Assembly (NCBI RefSeq): GCF_005930475.1
Contig: NZ_SJEW01000028.1
Coordinates: 1-57,547 of the forward strand
Reading direction: 5' to 3'
DNA from: Modestobacter altitudinis
Lineage (GTDB): Bacteria > Actinomycetota > Actinomycetes > Mycobacteriales > Geodermatophilaceae
DNA length: 57,547 nucleotides
Part shown: positions 1 through 8,491 of the stretch, in pieces
How the letters are laid out: every line of letters starts with the position of its first letter
How positions within the stretch are numbered: position 1 is the stretch's first letter
Program-made: the position numbers and the translations under genes
Notes under the pieces: generated by a model
The model's input: only the letters and a program-made list of their open reading frames with translations
Databases searched by the model: none
Told to the model about the DNA's origin: nothing

Positions 1-82
1 GGTCACCCGCCGGGGGCGGGCCGGCTCCCGTGTCCGGCCTCCTGCACGAGTCGGGGTCGTCCATTCGTCCAGGGTGACCGGG

Positions 83-1189
83 TCAGTGCAGGGCGAGCTG
101 TTCGACCGCGGTGGTCACCTCGTCCAGCAGCACGGCATCGGGCTCCACCCCCAGCCCCGGGCCGGTCGGCACGGCGAGGTGCCCGTCCTGCAGCTGGAAC
201 GGCGGGGTGATGTCGGTGGCGTAGTAGCGGTCCGAGGCCGAGGTGTCGCCGGGCAGGGTGAAGTTGGGCAGTGCCGCCAGCGCCACGTTGGCCGCCCGGC
301 CCAGCCCGGTCTCCAGCATCCCGCCACACCAGACCGGGACGCCGTGCGCGGCGCAGACGTCGTGCACCCGCCGGGCCTCCAGGTAGCCCCCCACCCGGGC
401 CGGCTTCACGTTGACGATCGAGCAGGCCCCCAGGCTGATCGCCGCGGCCGCGGAGCGGGCCGAGGTGATCGACTCGTCGAGGCAGATCGGCGTGCGCACC
501 GTCCGGGCCAGCTGGGCGTGCCCCAGCACGTCGTCCTCGGGCAGCGGCTGCTCGATCAGCAACAGCTCGAAGGGGTCCAGCCGGGCCAGGTGCCGGGCGT
601 CGGAGACCGCGTAGGCGGTGTTGGCGTCGACCTGCAGCGCGACGTCGCCGAACCGCTCGCGGACCGCCCGCACCGGCTCCACGTCCCACCCCGGCTCGAT
701 CTTCAGCTTGATCCGCAGGTAGCCGGCGTCGAGGTACCCGCCGACGGCGTCCAGCAGCTCGGGGATCGAGTCCATGATCCCGACCGACACCCCGCAGGGC
801 ACCCGGTCGGTGGCCGCGCCGAGGAAGGAGCCGAACGACCGCCCGGCGGCCCGCAACTCGGCGTCCAGCACCGCCGTCTCGATGGCCGCCTTGGCCATCC
901 AGTGCCCTGCGAACGGTGCCAGCGCCCGGCCGACGGCGTACGCGTCCAGGTCGGCGACGGCGGCCACCGCGGGGACGAAGAACCGGCGCAGCACGTCGGC
1001 GGCGCCGTCGACGTACTCGGCGGAGTACCGCGGGTCGGCCAGCGCCGCGCACTCGCCCCACCCCTCGCCGACGTCGGTGCGCGCCCGCACCAGCAGCACG
1101 TCGCGGCTGGTCTGGGTGCCGAACGACGTCCGGAAGGGCGCGACCAGCGGCATGGCGATCCGGCGCATTTCGATGCTCTGGAGCTTCAC
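83..1189 (-). CDS. enolase-superfamily N-succinylamino acid racemase / o-succinylbenzoate synthase
   Basis: 368 aa from a GTG start that overlaps the stop of the upstream acyltransferase by four bases (GTGA). The mandelate-racemase/muconate-cycloisomerase-type barrel is clear: the KxK motif is K161/K163 (IKLKIEPG), metal ligands D188 (VDANTAY), E213 (IEQPL) and D238 (LDES), and the second catalytic lysine K262 (NVKPARVGG). This subgroup contains o-succinylbenzoate synthases of menaquinone synthesis and N-succinylamino acid racemases (NSAR); sequence alone does not separate them. The neighbours (M20 deacylase and GNAT acyltransferase, same strand, overlapping) favour the racemase role, interconverting N-acyl-D- and N-acyl-L-amino acids in the cytoplasm. 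No other men gene is present in the window. Confidence 0.85.
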   Translation of the reverse strand: MKLQSIEMRRIAMPLVAPFRTSFGTQTSRDVLLVRARTDVGEGWGECAALADPRYSAEYVDGAADVLRRFFVPAVAAVADLDAYAVGRALAPFAGHWMAKAAIETAVLDAELRAAGRSFGSFLGAATDRVPCGVSVGIMDSIPELLDAVGGYLDAGYLRIKLKIEPGWDVEPVRAVRERFGDVALQVDANTAYAVSDARHLARLDPFELLLIEQPLPEDDVLGHAQLARTVRTPICLDESITSARSAAAAISLGACSIVNVKPARVGGYLEARRVHDVCAAHGVPVWCGGMLETGLGRAANVALAALPNFTLPGDTSASDRYYATDITPPFQLQDGHLAVPTGPGLGVEPDAVLLDEVTTAVEQLALH

Positions 1190-2124
1190 GGTGCGGCCCT
1201 CCCGGCCTCGGGGGCGGCCGGGGTCCCGGCGCCGTCGACGACGTACCAGCCCTCGCGGGCGAAGCGGACCCGCACCGCCCCGGCCAGTGCCCCGGTCAGT
1301 GCCCCGGTCAATGCCCCGGCCAGGGCGGTGCGCACCGCCACCCGCCAGCGCGCAGCCAGCTGTGAGTCCCGGGCGCGCAGCCCCTCGACGTCCGGCGGCA
1401 CCGCCACCAGCCACGGACTGCCCGGCACACCCGGCCGCACCACCGGCGCCCCGTCCGGACCGGCGGAGACCACGGCGACGGCCCCGGCCGTCTGCAGCGC
1501 CGGCAGGTCGACCGTGACGGGCTCGCCGGCGGCGGCGCGGACGACCGCGGGGGAGTCCAACGCCCAGCGGGTCAGCAGCCGGTCGGACTGGTCGGAGGCG
1601 TTGATGGTGTCCTCCATCGGGCCGTAGAAGTCCGGGAGGTACTCGACCGGCACCGCGCCCAGCCGGCCCAGGTTGAACCAGGCGTTGCGGCGCACCAGCG
1701 GGTCGAAGGTCCAGGTGATCCGGGTGATGCCGCGGTCCAGCGCCCAGGCCCGCTGGTGCAGCTTGAGCGCGCGGCCCACGCTGCGCCGCTGGGCGGCGGG
1801 GACGACGCCGGTGACGTGGCTGTGCAGGGCCGTGCCCGCCGGCGCGGCGAAGAAGCCGACGCACGCGCCCACCAGCTCCCCGTCGGCGTAGGCGCCGGTG
1901 AGCGGGTTGCCGGCCTTGGTCAGCGCCCGCATCAGCTCCACGGTCACCGGCGGGTTGTCCGGCGCCGGGTGCCAGATCGAGGCGAACAGGTCCTGCACCG
2001 CGCGCAGGTCGGCCAGGTCGGCGAGCTCGACCACCCGCACGCCCGAGCGGGCGGCGGCCTGCGCCGCGACCTCGGCGGCGTGCGCGGCCGCCGGGCTCGC
2101 CACGGGTGCGGGGTCCTCATCCAC
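1186..2124 (-). CDS. GNAT-family N-acyltransferase paired with the racemase
   Basis: 312 aa from a GTG at 2124 that overlaps the stop of the M20 gene by eight bases; an open frame continues upstream but that part only shadows the M20 gene. The N-terminal two thirds looks like a GNAT fold: an acyl-CoA pyrophosphate-loop-like stretch around AQRRSVGRALK followed by WALDRGITRITWTFDPL and an N-x-GxLG segment (RNAWFNLGRLGAV). In Geobacillus-type NSAR loci a GNAT enzyme succinylates D-amino acids; by context this is the likely job. The C-terminal part carries a short Ala/Gly/Leu repeat encoded by a 12-bp tandem repeat. The acyl donor cannot be read from sequence. Confidence 0.75.
   Translation of the reverse strand: MDEDPAPVASPAAAHAAEVAAQAAARSGVRVVELADLADLRAVQDLFASIWHPAPDNPPVTVELMRALTKAGNPLTGAYADGELVGACVGFFAAPAGTALHSHVTGVVPAAQRRSVGRALKLHQRAWALDRGITRITWTFDPLVRRNAWFNLGRLGAVPVEYLPDFYGPMEDTINASDQSDRLLTRWALDSPAVVRAAAGEPVTVDLPALQTAGAVAVVSAGPDGAPVVRPGVPGSPWLVAVPPDVEGLRARDSQLAARWRVAVRTALAGALTGALTGALAGAVRVRFAREGWYVVDGAGTPAAPEAGRAAP
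1280..1327. repeat. 12-bp tandem repeat inside the GNAT gene
   Basis: Four consecutive 12-bp units of the form CCGGYCARTGCC (last unit degenerate). They keep frame in the GNAT gene and encode Gly-Ala-Leu-Thr/Ala tetrapeptides near the C terminus. Such units can change copy number by slippage without breaking the frame. Confidence 0.8.
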
Positions 2125-3331
2125 CGACGGTCTCCTCGTCCGGGACGCCGAGGCGGCCGCCGTCCCGGCCGTGCCTGCCGGACTGCGGGGCGAGCACGGC
2201 CTGCACCAGGCCGGCGACCAGGGCCGCGCGGCCGGGCAGCTCGCCGGCGAGCACGTGCTCCCCGGCGGCGTGCGCACCGCCGCCGACGGCGCCCAGCCCG
2301 TCCAGCGTCGGCACCCCGATGCCGGCGGTGAAGTTCCCGTCCGACGCCCCGCCCACGGTCACCGCGACCGGCGCAGCCAGCCCCAGCCGGGCGGCCACCT
2401 GCTGCGCCAGGGCGAACAGGTCCGCCGAGGACGCCACCTCCAGCGGCGGGCGGTTGACCCCGCCGCGCAGCTCGTGCTCCGCGCCGGGCACGTGCGGGGT
2501 GAGTGCGCGCATCCCGGCGTCCACCCGGTCCTGCTCCCCGGCGGTCAGCGCCCGGACGTCGACGCTCAGCCGGCCCGCTGCCGGCACGGTGTTGGTGGTG
2601 GTGCCCGACACCAGCACCGTCGGGGTGACGGTGGTTCCCTGCCCGGGGTCGGCCAGGTGGGCGATCGCCACCACCTGGTGGGCCAGCTCGATCGTGGCGC
2701 TGATGCCCTTCTCCGGCTCCAGCCCGGCGTGCGCGGCGCGCCCGGTGACCAGCAGGTCGTACATGGAGGCGCCCTTGCGGCCGGTCTTCAGCCCACCGCC
2801 GTCGGCAGCGGCCTCCAGGACGAACACCGCCGCGCAGTCCCGCGCCTCGTCGCGGATCAGGTCGGCGGAGGTGGGTGAACCGACCTCCTCGTCGCCGGTG
2901 ACCAGCACGGTCACCCCGTCGAGGTCGGTTCCTGCCGCCCGGAGCTGCGCCAGGGCGGTGAACGCCAGCACGATGCCGCCCTTCATGTCCAGGCAGCCCG
3001 GCCCCCGGACCACGCCGTCGGTGACCGACCACGGGATCCCCGTCAGCGTGCCCAGCGGCCACACCGTGTCCTGGTGGCAGAGCACCAGGACCCGGCGGGG
3101 GCCGCCGCCCAGCCGCCAGCGCAGGTGGGTGCACCCCTCCCGGACGAGCACCTCCGGCTCGGCGCCGAGCGCCCGAGCGCCCTGCCGGGCGACCAGCTCG
3201 GCACCGCGCGCGACCGCCGCCAGGTCCGAGGACGGGGTCTCGCAGTCGACCAGCTCCTCGAGGTCGGCCAGCATGGCCGGCAGCAGGTCGGCGAAGACCC
3301 CGGGGGACAGGAGCTCGGGCATCGCGGTCAT
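2117..3331 (-). CDS. M20-family metallopeptidase / N-acyl-amino acid deacylase
   Basis: 404 aa from ATG 3331; an internal ATG at 3322 is an alternative. Motifs of the glutamate-carboxypeptidase (CPG2-like) M20 group are in order: HQDTVWP (first zinc His and Asp), GPGCLDMKGG (bridging Asp), GDEEVGS (catalytic and zinc Glu pair), then the dimerisation-domain motif HAGLEPEKG, GGASDGNF and the late GGGAHAAGEH histidine. It is the first gene of a three-gene overlapping set with the GNAT and NSAR-like genes. In that context it is probably the L-specific N-succinyl/N-acyl-amino acid hydrolase that makes racemisation irreversible. No signal peptide, so cytoplasmic. Confidence 0.82.
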   Translation of the reverse strand: MTAMPELLSPGVFADLLPAMLADLEELVDCETPSSDLAAVARGAELVARQGARALGAEPEVLVREGCTHLRWRLGGGPRRVLVLCHQDTVWPLGTLTGIPWSVTDGVVRGPGCLDMKGGIVLAFTALAQLRAAGTDLDGVTVLVTGDEEVGSPTSADLIRDEARDCAAVFVLEAAADGGGLKTGRKGASMYDLLVTGRAAHAGLEPEKGISATIELAHQVVAIAHLADPGQGTTVTPTVLVSGTTTNTVPAAGRLSVDVRALTAGEQDRVDAGMRALTPHVPGAEHELRGGVNRPPLEVASSADLFALAQQVAARLGLAAPVAVTVGGASDGNFTAGIGVPTLDGLGAVGGGAHAAGEHVLAGELPGRAALVAGLVQAVLAPQSGRHGRDGGRLGVPDEETVGG

Positions 3332-3805
3332 CCGTCCATCCTGGCGCTCACCGACCTGTGGCGTCAGTCGCCGTCGGACAGCCGGGTGACCACCGGCGGG
3401 TGGCGCGGACAGCCGGCCGCAGTCTGTGCACCTGCTTGCCGCGGCCTGTGACGCGTGGCAGGTTGGGCTACGTCCGGTGACGGGGCGCAGTCGAGCGCCC
3501 ACCCCTCGATGCCGAGCGGAGCGTCCGTGCCCGCAGTCCACTGCAGCGCAGCACAGGGTGGTGCGCCGCCACGGCCGACCCCGGTGTCCCCGGGCGCCGA
3601 GCAGCACCTCCCCGGACCCGACGTCACCACCACCTGAGCGGCGCCGCGGCTCCGGCCGCGCGCACCGCCCGCCGCCAGGGGAGGAGGTCCCCGCAGCACA
3701 GCGACCCGGAGGCCGTGGCCTTCGGGTCGACGGGCACACACCGCCGTGGGCCCGGCAGGGACCCGGGGCGACGACGCCCCGGACCGACTCCAGGATCGAG
3801 CCGCC
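3332..3805. other. 474-bp intergenic region, divergent promoters
   Basis: Lies between the divergently transcribed M20 gene and the secreted hydrolase. Open frames here are short, lack a plausible start with ribosome binding site and show no recognisable family. It contains one partial match (CTACGTCCGGTGACG, 3468-3482) to the motif found in front of the demethylation genes, which I do not count as a site. Nothing else is evident. Confidence 0.5.
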
Positions 3806-5431
3806 ATGTACCGCACCACCTCATCCCCACCACGCGCCCGGACCCTCGGGCGCGGCGTGGTCGTCGCCGGGCTGGTCACCGCCCTGTGCGGCGTCGCCGA
3901 CCCCGCTCTCGCCGCCCCCGCGGTCGCCGGGGCAGCCGACGGCGCCGCGCGCGCCGAGGGCCCCGTGCCGCAGGTGAGCGCCCCGCTGCCCTCGAGCGAC
4001 GAGTCGCACCCCTTCGGCGGCGCCGCCTACCAGGAGGTGCCCGAGGACCTCGGCGCCGTCGGCTACACCGAGGAGGAGTTCCTCGCCAGCGGCACCGCGA
4101 ACGTCTACAGCTGGCCCGCGGACGCTCCCGCCGTGGTCCGCACCGCGGACGCGCCCTACACCACCCGGGTGCTGGTCCGCCGTCCGGCCGACGCCGGGGA
4201 CTTCAGCGGCAACGTCGTGGTCGAGATGCTCAACCCCTCGAACCTGTTCGACCTGAACATCGGCTGGGCCGTGGCCCGTCAGGAGATCATCGACAGCGGT
4301 GACGCCTGGGTCGGGATCACCGCCAAGCCGATCGCCGTCGAGGCGTTGCAGACCTTCGACGCCGAGCGCTACGGGTCGCTCTCCTTCGCCAACCCGCTGC
4401 CCGTGGACGACCCCGGCAACTGCTCGGTCGTGGACGCCGACGCCGACCCGGCCACCGAGCCGACGCCGCTGCCCGCCGACACCACCCAGGCCACCGAGAA
4501 CGGTCTCATCTGGGACGTCTACACCCAGGTCGGCAACTGGCTGCGCAGCGACGAGGGGAGCAACCCGCTCACCTACGGCACCGGTGCCACGGCGGTCGAC
4601 CACGCCTACGGCTTCGGCTACTCCCAGACCGGCGGCTACCTCGTCAACTACATGAAGGCTGTCCACCCGCTCGTCGTCGACGCCCAGGGCGCCCCTCCCT
4701 ACGACGGCTACCTCCTGGGCGTCGCCGGAGGTGCCTTCGCCGGGGCCTACCCGATGAACCAGTGCGAGCCGGCGCCACCGGCGGAGGACCCGCGGCGCGA
4801 CCTCTACGGCATCGGCGTGCCGGTGGTCCAGCTGATGTCCCAGTCGGACTACCTGCGGGGCATCGGTTCCCGGCGCCCCGACAGCGACGTCCCCGGCGAC
4901 CAGTTCCGGCACTACGAGATGGCCGGCGCCGGGCACGCCACGCCCTTCGAGCTGTACTCCTCGGCGTCGTCGGAGGACATCGTCGCCGCGGGCCGCGAGG
5001 TGCCGCCGCAGGCGTGCAACGAGGGGCCGCGCAGCCGGTTCCCGAGCTCCATCTTCTTCGACGCGGCCCTGCACAACCTCGACCGCTGGGTCCGCGACGG
5101 CGTGCCGCCGCCGCGGTCCAACCCCATCCTCGTCGAGAACGGGCAGCCGGTGCTCGACCAGTTCGGCAACGTCCAGGGCGGGCTGCGCTCGCCGTTCCTC
5201 GACGTGCCCACCAGCACGTGGTCAGGCACCGCGACCGGGGCCTCGTTCTGCTACATCGCCGGCTACGAGGTGCCCTTCGACCCGGCCCGGCTCGGCGAGC
5301 TGTACAGCAGCCACCGCGACTACGTCACGAAGGTGACCGAGGACGTCGTCCGGCTGCAGGCTGCCGGTTTCCTCACCTGGTACGACGCCGCGGAGCTCAT
5401 CCGGCAGGCACAGGAGGCCGACGTCGTCTGA
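3806..5431 (+). CDS. secreted alpha/beta hydrolase domain protein
   Basis: 541 aa. An N-terminal signal peptide is evident (basic start, hydrophobic GVVVAGLVTALCGVA, Ala-x-Ala-like cleavage near DPALAAPA). The body resembles the alpha/beta-hydrolase-domain family of large extracytoplasmic proteins, with NVVVEMLNPSNLFDLN early and a nucleophile elbow G-Y-S-Q-T-G (FGYSQTGGYL). A late GAGHATPFE segment could give the catalytic His. Substrate unknown; probably an ester or lactone outside the cell. It stands alone with its own terminator. The chosen ATG is preceded by a weak purine stretch; an in-frame ATG at 3746 would spoil the signal peptide. Confidence 0.7.
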   Translation: MYRTTSSPPRARTLGRGVVVAGLVTALCGVADPALAAPAVAGAADGAARAEGPVPQVSAPLPSSDESHPFGGAAYQEVPEDLGAVGYTEEEFLASGTANVYSWPADAPAVVRTADAPYTTRVLVRRPADAGDFSGNVVVEMLNPSNLFDLNIGWAVARQEIIDSGDAWVGITAKPIAVEALQTFDAERYGSLSFANPLPVDDPGNCSVVDADADPATEPTPLPADTTQATENGLIWDVYTQVGNWLRSDEGSNPLTYGTGATAVDHAYGFGYSQTGGYLVNYMKAVHPLVVDAQGAPPYDGYLLGVAGGAFAGAYPMNQCEPAPPAEDPRRDLYGIGVPVVQLMSQSDYLRGIGSRRPDSDVPGDQFRHYEMAGAGHATPFELYSSASSEDIVAAGREVPPQACNEGPRSRFPSSIFFDAALHNLDRWVRDGVPPPRSNPILVENGQPVLDQFGNVQGGLRSPFLDVPTSTWSGTATGASFCYIAGYEVPFDPARLGELYSSHRDYVTKVTEDVVRLQAAGFLTWYDAAELIRQAQEADVV

Positions 5432-5448
5432 CGGCGGCCCCCGCTCGG

Positions 5449-5478
5449 CGGTCCCGGTGGCCCCGGCCACCGGGACCG
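5449..5478 (+). terminator. hairpin terminator after the secreted hydrolase
   Basis: A perfect 12-bp inverted repeat (CGGTCCCGGTGG / CCACCGGGACCG) with a 6-nt loop, 18 bases after the stop codon and followed by TT. GC-rich hairpins with short or no U-tract are usual in actinomycetes. Confidence 0.75.
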
Positions 5479-5599
5479 TTCGACCGCAGGCACAGGTCCC
5501 GGTCGCCCGTGTCGTGGGGATCGGCTGTGTTGTGCATGATCGGGGACGGTCGCCGGCGCACCGCTGCGGGACCGCCGCGAGGGCAGAGGAGATGCATCG

Positions 5600-6736
5600 A
5601 TGCGCACCGAAGCAGCCGTCGTCCGGGAGCAGCACGGACCCTTCCTGATCGAGCAGGTCGAGCTGGACGAACCCCGCCCGGACGAGGTCCGGGTGCGGCT
5701 GGTGGGTGCCGGGGTCTGCCACACCGATGCGGTGGTGCGCGAGCAGATCTACCCCACGCCGCTGCCCGCCGTGCTCGGGCACGAGGGCTCCGGCGTCGTC
5801 GAGGCCGTCGGCGACGCGGTGGCCGGGGTGGCGGTCGGCGACCACGTCGTCCTCTCGGTGAACACCTGCGGCCGGTGCCGGCAGTGCCTGGCCGGGGACA
5901 GCACCTACTGCGCGGAGCTCTACCCGCGCAACTTCGGCGGCACCCGGCCCGACGGGTCGACCGCGCTGCAGGACTCCGACGGCGGGCAGATCTCCTCCCA
6001 CTTCTTCGGCCAGTCCTCGTTCTCCCGGTGGGCCAACGTGCAGGCCCGGTCGGTGGTCCCGATCCCCTCCGACGTCCCGCTCGAGCTGATGGGACCCCTC
6101 GGCTGCGGGATCCAGACCGGTGCGGGCGCCGTGATGAACTCGCTGCGCCCGCCCGCCGGGTCCAGCATCGCGGTGTTCGGTGCCGGCGCGGTGGGGCTGT
6201 CCGCCGTGCTGGCCGCGCGGGCGATCGGCTGCACCCGGATCGTCGCGGTGGACGTCGTCCCGGGACGTCTGGCGCTGGCGGAGGAGCTCGGGGCGACCGA
6301 CGTCGTCGACGCGCGGGAGGGCAGCGCGGCCGAGCGCGTCATGGAGCTCACCGGCGGGCAGGGGGTCGACTTCGCCCTCGAGACGACCGGGGTGGCGGCC
6401 GTCCTGCGGGCAGCCGCGGACTCCCTGGCCATCCGCGGCACCGTCGGGGTGGTCGGTGCCCAGGCCCCCGGTGAGGAGACGGCGTTCGAGACCGGCCTGT
6501 CGATGACCCGGGGCTGGCGGCTGCAGATGATCATCGAGGGCGACGCGGTCCCGCAGACGTTCATCCCGCAGCTGATCGAGCTCTGGCGGCAGGGCCGGTT
6601 CCCCTTCGACCGGCTCGTCACCTCCTACGACTTCGCCGACATCGAGCAGGCCTTCGCCGACTCCGCCGCCGGCACCACGGTCAAGCCCGTGCTGCGCTTC
6701 GAGACCGCCGACGCCGACCCGCACCGGGGCTCCTGA
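5600..6736 (+). CDS. zinc-dependent aryl/benzyl-type alcohol dehydrogenase
   Basis: 378 aa medium-chain dehydrogenase. Catalytic zinc ligands are C40 (GVCHTD), H61 (LGHEGSG) and the Cys in PLGCGIQTG; the structural zinc lobe is C90, C93, C96, C104 (NTCGRCRQC...YC). The Rossmann motif is GAGAVGLSAV. The PLGCGIQTGAGAV segment is typical of the benzyl-alcohol/XylB-like branch. It precedes an aldehyde dehydrogenase on the same strand, so the pair would oxidise an (aromatic) alcohol to the acid. In this neighbourhood vanillyl/syringyl or benzyl alcohols are plausible, but the substrate is an inference. Confidence 0.85.
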   Translation: MRTEAAVVREQHGPFLIEQVELDEPRPDEVRVRLVGAGVCHTDAVVREQIYPTPLPAVLGHEGSGVVEAVGDAVAGVAVGDHVVLSVNTCGRCRQCLAGDSTYCAELYPRNFGGTRPDGSTALQDSDGGQISSHFFGQSSFSRWANVQARSVVPIPSDVPLELMGPLGCGIQTGAGAVMNSLRPPAGSSIAVFGAGAVGLSAVLAARAIGCTRIVAVDVVPGRLALAEELGATDVVDAREGSAAERVMELTGGQGVDFALETTGVAAVLRAAADSLAIRGTVGVVGAQAPGEETAFETGLSMTRGWRLQMIIEGDAVPQTFIPQLIELWRQGRFPFDRLVTSYDFADIEQAFADSAAGTTVKPVLRFETADADPHRGS

Positions 6737-6740
6737 ACAG

Positions 6741-6789
6741 GACAGATGTCCCTGGTGCCCCGGGCATCGAGGTCGGACGCTCGGGGCAC
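6741..6789. promoter_or_regulatory. two inverted repeats between the alcohol and aldehyde dehydrogenase genes
   Basis: The spacer holds GGACAgaTGTCC (6740-6751) and a longer repeat with 11-base arms GTGCCCCGGGC (6755-6765) and GCTCGGGGCAC (6779-6789), 10 of 11 pairs and a 13-base gap. It could be an operator, an attenuator or a processing hairpin that separates expression of the two dehydrogenases. There is no U-tract. Confidence 0.5.
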
Positions 6790-6853
6790 GAGCTGTGCCG
6801 GGCGCGCCCGGTGGGACATGGCGCGGACACGGGACCCAACGGAGGGGAACGAC

Positions 6854-8362
6854 ATGACGAGCACCCAGACAGCGGGCGACCAGACCGCCCGGACCGTCCG
6901 GACCGGGCTGTTCATCGGCGGGGAGGAGCGCTCCACCGCCGAGGTCCTGCAGGTCACGGACCCCGCCAGGCCGGGCGTGGTCGTCGGCGAGGCCGCGGCG
7001 GCCTCGGTGGAGGACGTGGCCGACGCGGTGGCCGCGGCGAAGGCCGCGTTCCCCGCCTGGGCGGCGTTGTCGCCGCAGGAGCGGGCCCGGGCGATGGCCG
7101 ACGCGATCGCCGGGATCGCCGACGACCGGGACGCCGACGCGGCTGTCCTGTCGCAGGAGAACGGCAAGATCCGGATGGAGGCGTGGATCGACGCCCTGGT
7201 CTTCGAGCTGCGGTGGCAGCTGGCGCTGGGCCTCGCCGACGAGGTCGACGCGGGCACGGTGCTCGAGCCCGCTCCCGGCATCCCGGTGACCACGCAGGTC
7301 GGCCACCAGCCGCTGGGCGTGGTCACCGTCATCGTGCCGTTCAACTGGCCGATCGCGATCCTCGGCGCCGCGTTGCCGCACGCCCTGCTGGCTGGCAACA
7401 CCGCCATCGTCAAGCCGCCGCCGTCGGCACCGCTGGCCACGGCCCGGGTCGTGCAGCGGGTCGCGGAGAAGCTGCCGCCGGGCGTGCTGAACGTCGTCAC
7501 CGGTCGGGACGAGGACATGGCCGGCCTGATCCAGAACGCCGACGTCGCCAAGGTCTGCTTCACCGGCAGCGTCAACGGCGGCAAGCGGATGATGGAGATG
7601 GCGTCGAAGAACCTCACCCGCGTGACGCTCGAGCTCGGCGGCAACGACGCGGCGATCTTCACCGAGGACGCGGTCATCGACGACACGCACCTCGACCGGC
7701 TGTTCGCCGGGATCTTCGACACGACCGGGCAGATCTGCATGGCCGCCAAGCGGGTGTACGTGCACCGGTCCCGCCTCGGCGAGCTGGTGGCGGGTCTGGA
7801 GTCGCGGCTGCAGGCCGTGCGGCTCGGCCACGGCCTGGACGAGGGCACCACGATGGGCCCGCTGCACCAGGCGGCCCAGAAGGCGTTCGTGGCGGACATC
7901 GTGCAGGAGGCCAAGGACGCCGGTGCCGAGGTCCGCGAGTACGGCCAGCTGCCCGACGGGGACCTGGCCGGCGGCAACTTCCTGCGCCCGGCCATGGTGA
8001 TCGACCCTGACCCGTCGCTGCGGGTCGTCACGCAGGAGCAGTTCGGACCGGTCATCCCGATCATCGGCTTCGACACCGAGGACGAGGCCGTCGCCGCTGC
8101 CAACGACACGTGGGGCGGCCTGTGCGGCTCGGTGTGGACGGCGGACCCGGCCACCGCCCAGCGCATCGGGTCCCAGCTCGCGTGCGGCTACGTCTGGGTC
8201 AACGACCACGGCGCCACCCGCCTGGACCTGCGTGCGCCCTTCGGCGGCGTCCGGCAGTCCGGCATGGGCCGCGAGCAGGGCATCGAGGGCGTGCGCGCCT
8301 TCCAGGACACCCGCGCGATCGCGACCATCGACGCCGAGGCCCTCGCCGCGATGGCGCACTGA
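6854..8362 (+). CDS. NAD(P)-dependent aldehyde dehydrogenase (aromatic aldehyde type likely)
   Basis: 502 aa from ATG 6854, preceded by GGAGGGGAAC; an open frame extends upstream through the regulatory spacer and is not coding. Catalytic residues: N164 (PFNWP), E260 (LELGGND) and C295 (TTGQICMAAKR), with the cofactor motif CFTGSVNGG. The family includes vanillin/benzaldehyde dehydrogenases as well as aliphatic enzymes. Position after an aryl-type alcohol dehydrogenase and close to THF/demethylase genes suggests syringaldehyde, vanillin or a similar substrate (inference). A strong terminator follows. Confidence 0.88.
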   Translation: MTSTQTAGDQTARTVRTGLFIGGEERSTAEVLQVTDPARPGVVVGEAAAASVEDVADAVAAAKAAFPAWAALSPQERARAMADAIAGIADDRDADAAVLSQENGKIRMEAWIDALVFELRWQLALGLADEVDAGTVLEPAPGIPVTTQVGHQPLGVVTVIVPFNWPIAILGAALPHALLAGNTAIVKPPPSAPLATARVVQRVAEKLPPGVLNVVTGRDEDMAGLIQNADVAKVCFTGSVNGGKRMMEMASKNLTRVTLELGGNDAAIFTEDAVIDDTHLDRLFAGIFDTTGQICMAAKRVYVHRSRLGELVAGLESRLQAVRLGHGLDEGTTMGPLHQAAQKAFVADIVQEAKDAGAEVREYGQLPDGDLAGGNFLRPAMVIDPDPSLRVVTQEQFGPVIPIIGFDTEDEAVAAANDTWGGLCGSVWTADPATAQRIGSQLACGYVWVNDHGATRLDLRAPFGGVRQSGMGREQGIEGVRAFQDTRAIATIDAEALAAMAH

Positions 8363-8417
8363 CCGCCGCACCCGACGGGCCGACCGCCGGCACCGGCACG
8401 GCGCGGCACATGTGACC

Positions 8418-8454
8418 GTGCGACGGCCGCCCCCGACCGGGGCGGCCGTCGCAC
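8418..8454 (+). terminator. strong hairpin terminator after aldehyde dehydrogenase
   Basis: Perfect 16-bp stem (left arm GTGCGACGGCCGCCCC, 8418-8433; right arm 8439-8454) with a 5-nt CGACC loop. It isolates the dehydrogenase pair from the following hydrolase gene. Confidence 0.9.
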
Positions 8455-8491
8455 GATGCCCAGGCACATCCGGACGACAGTGAGGACCTCC

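Noticed and set aside
3468-3482. CTACGTCCGGTGACG as a sixth copy of the shared motif
   Set aside because: It matches the left half but has GAC where the motif has GTC, and its neighbours have no link to the pathway.
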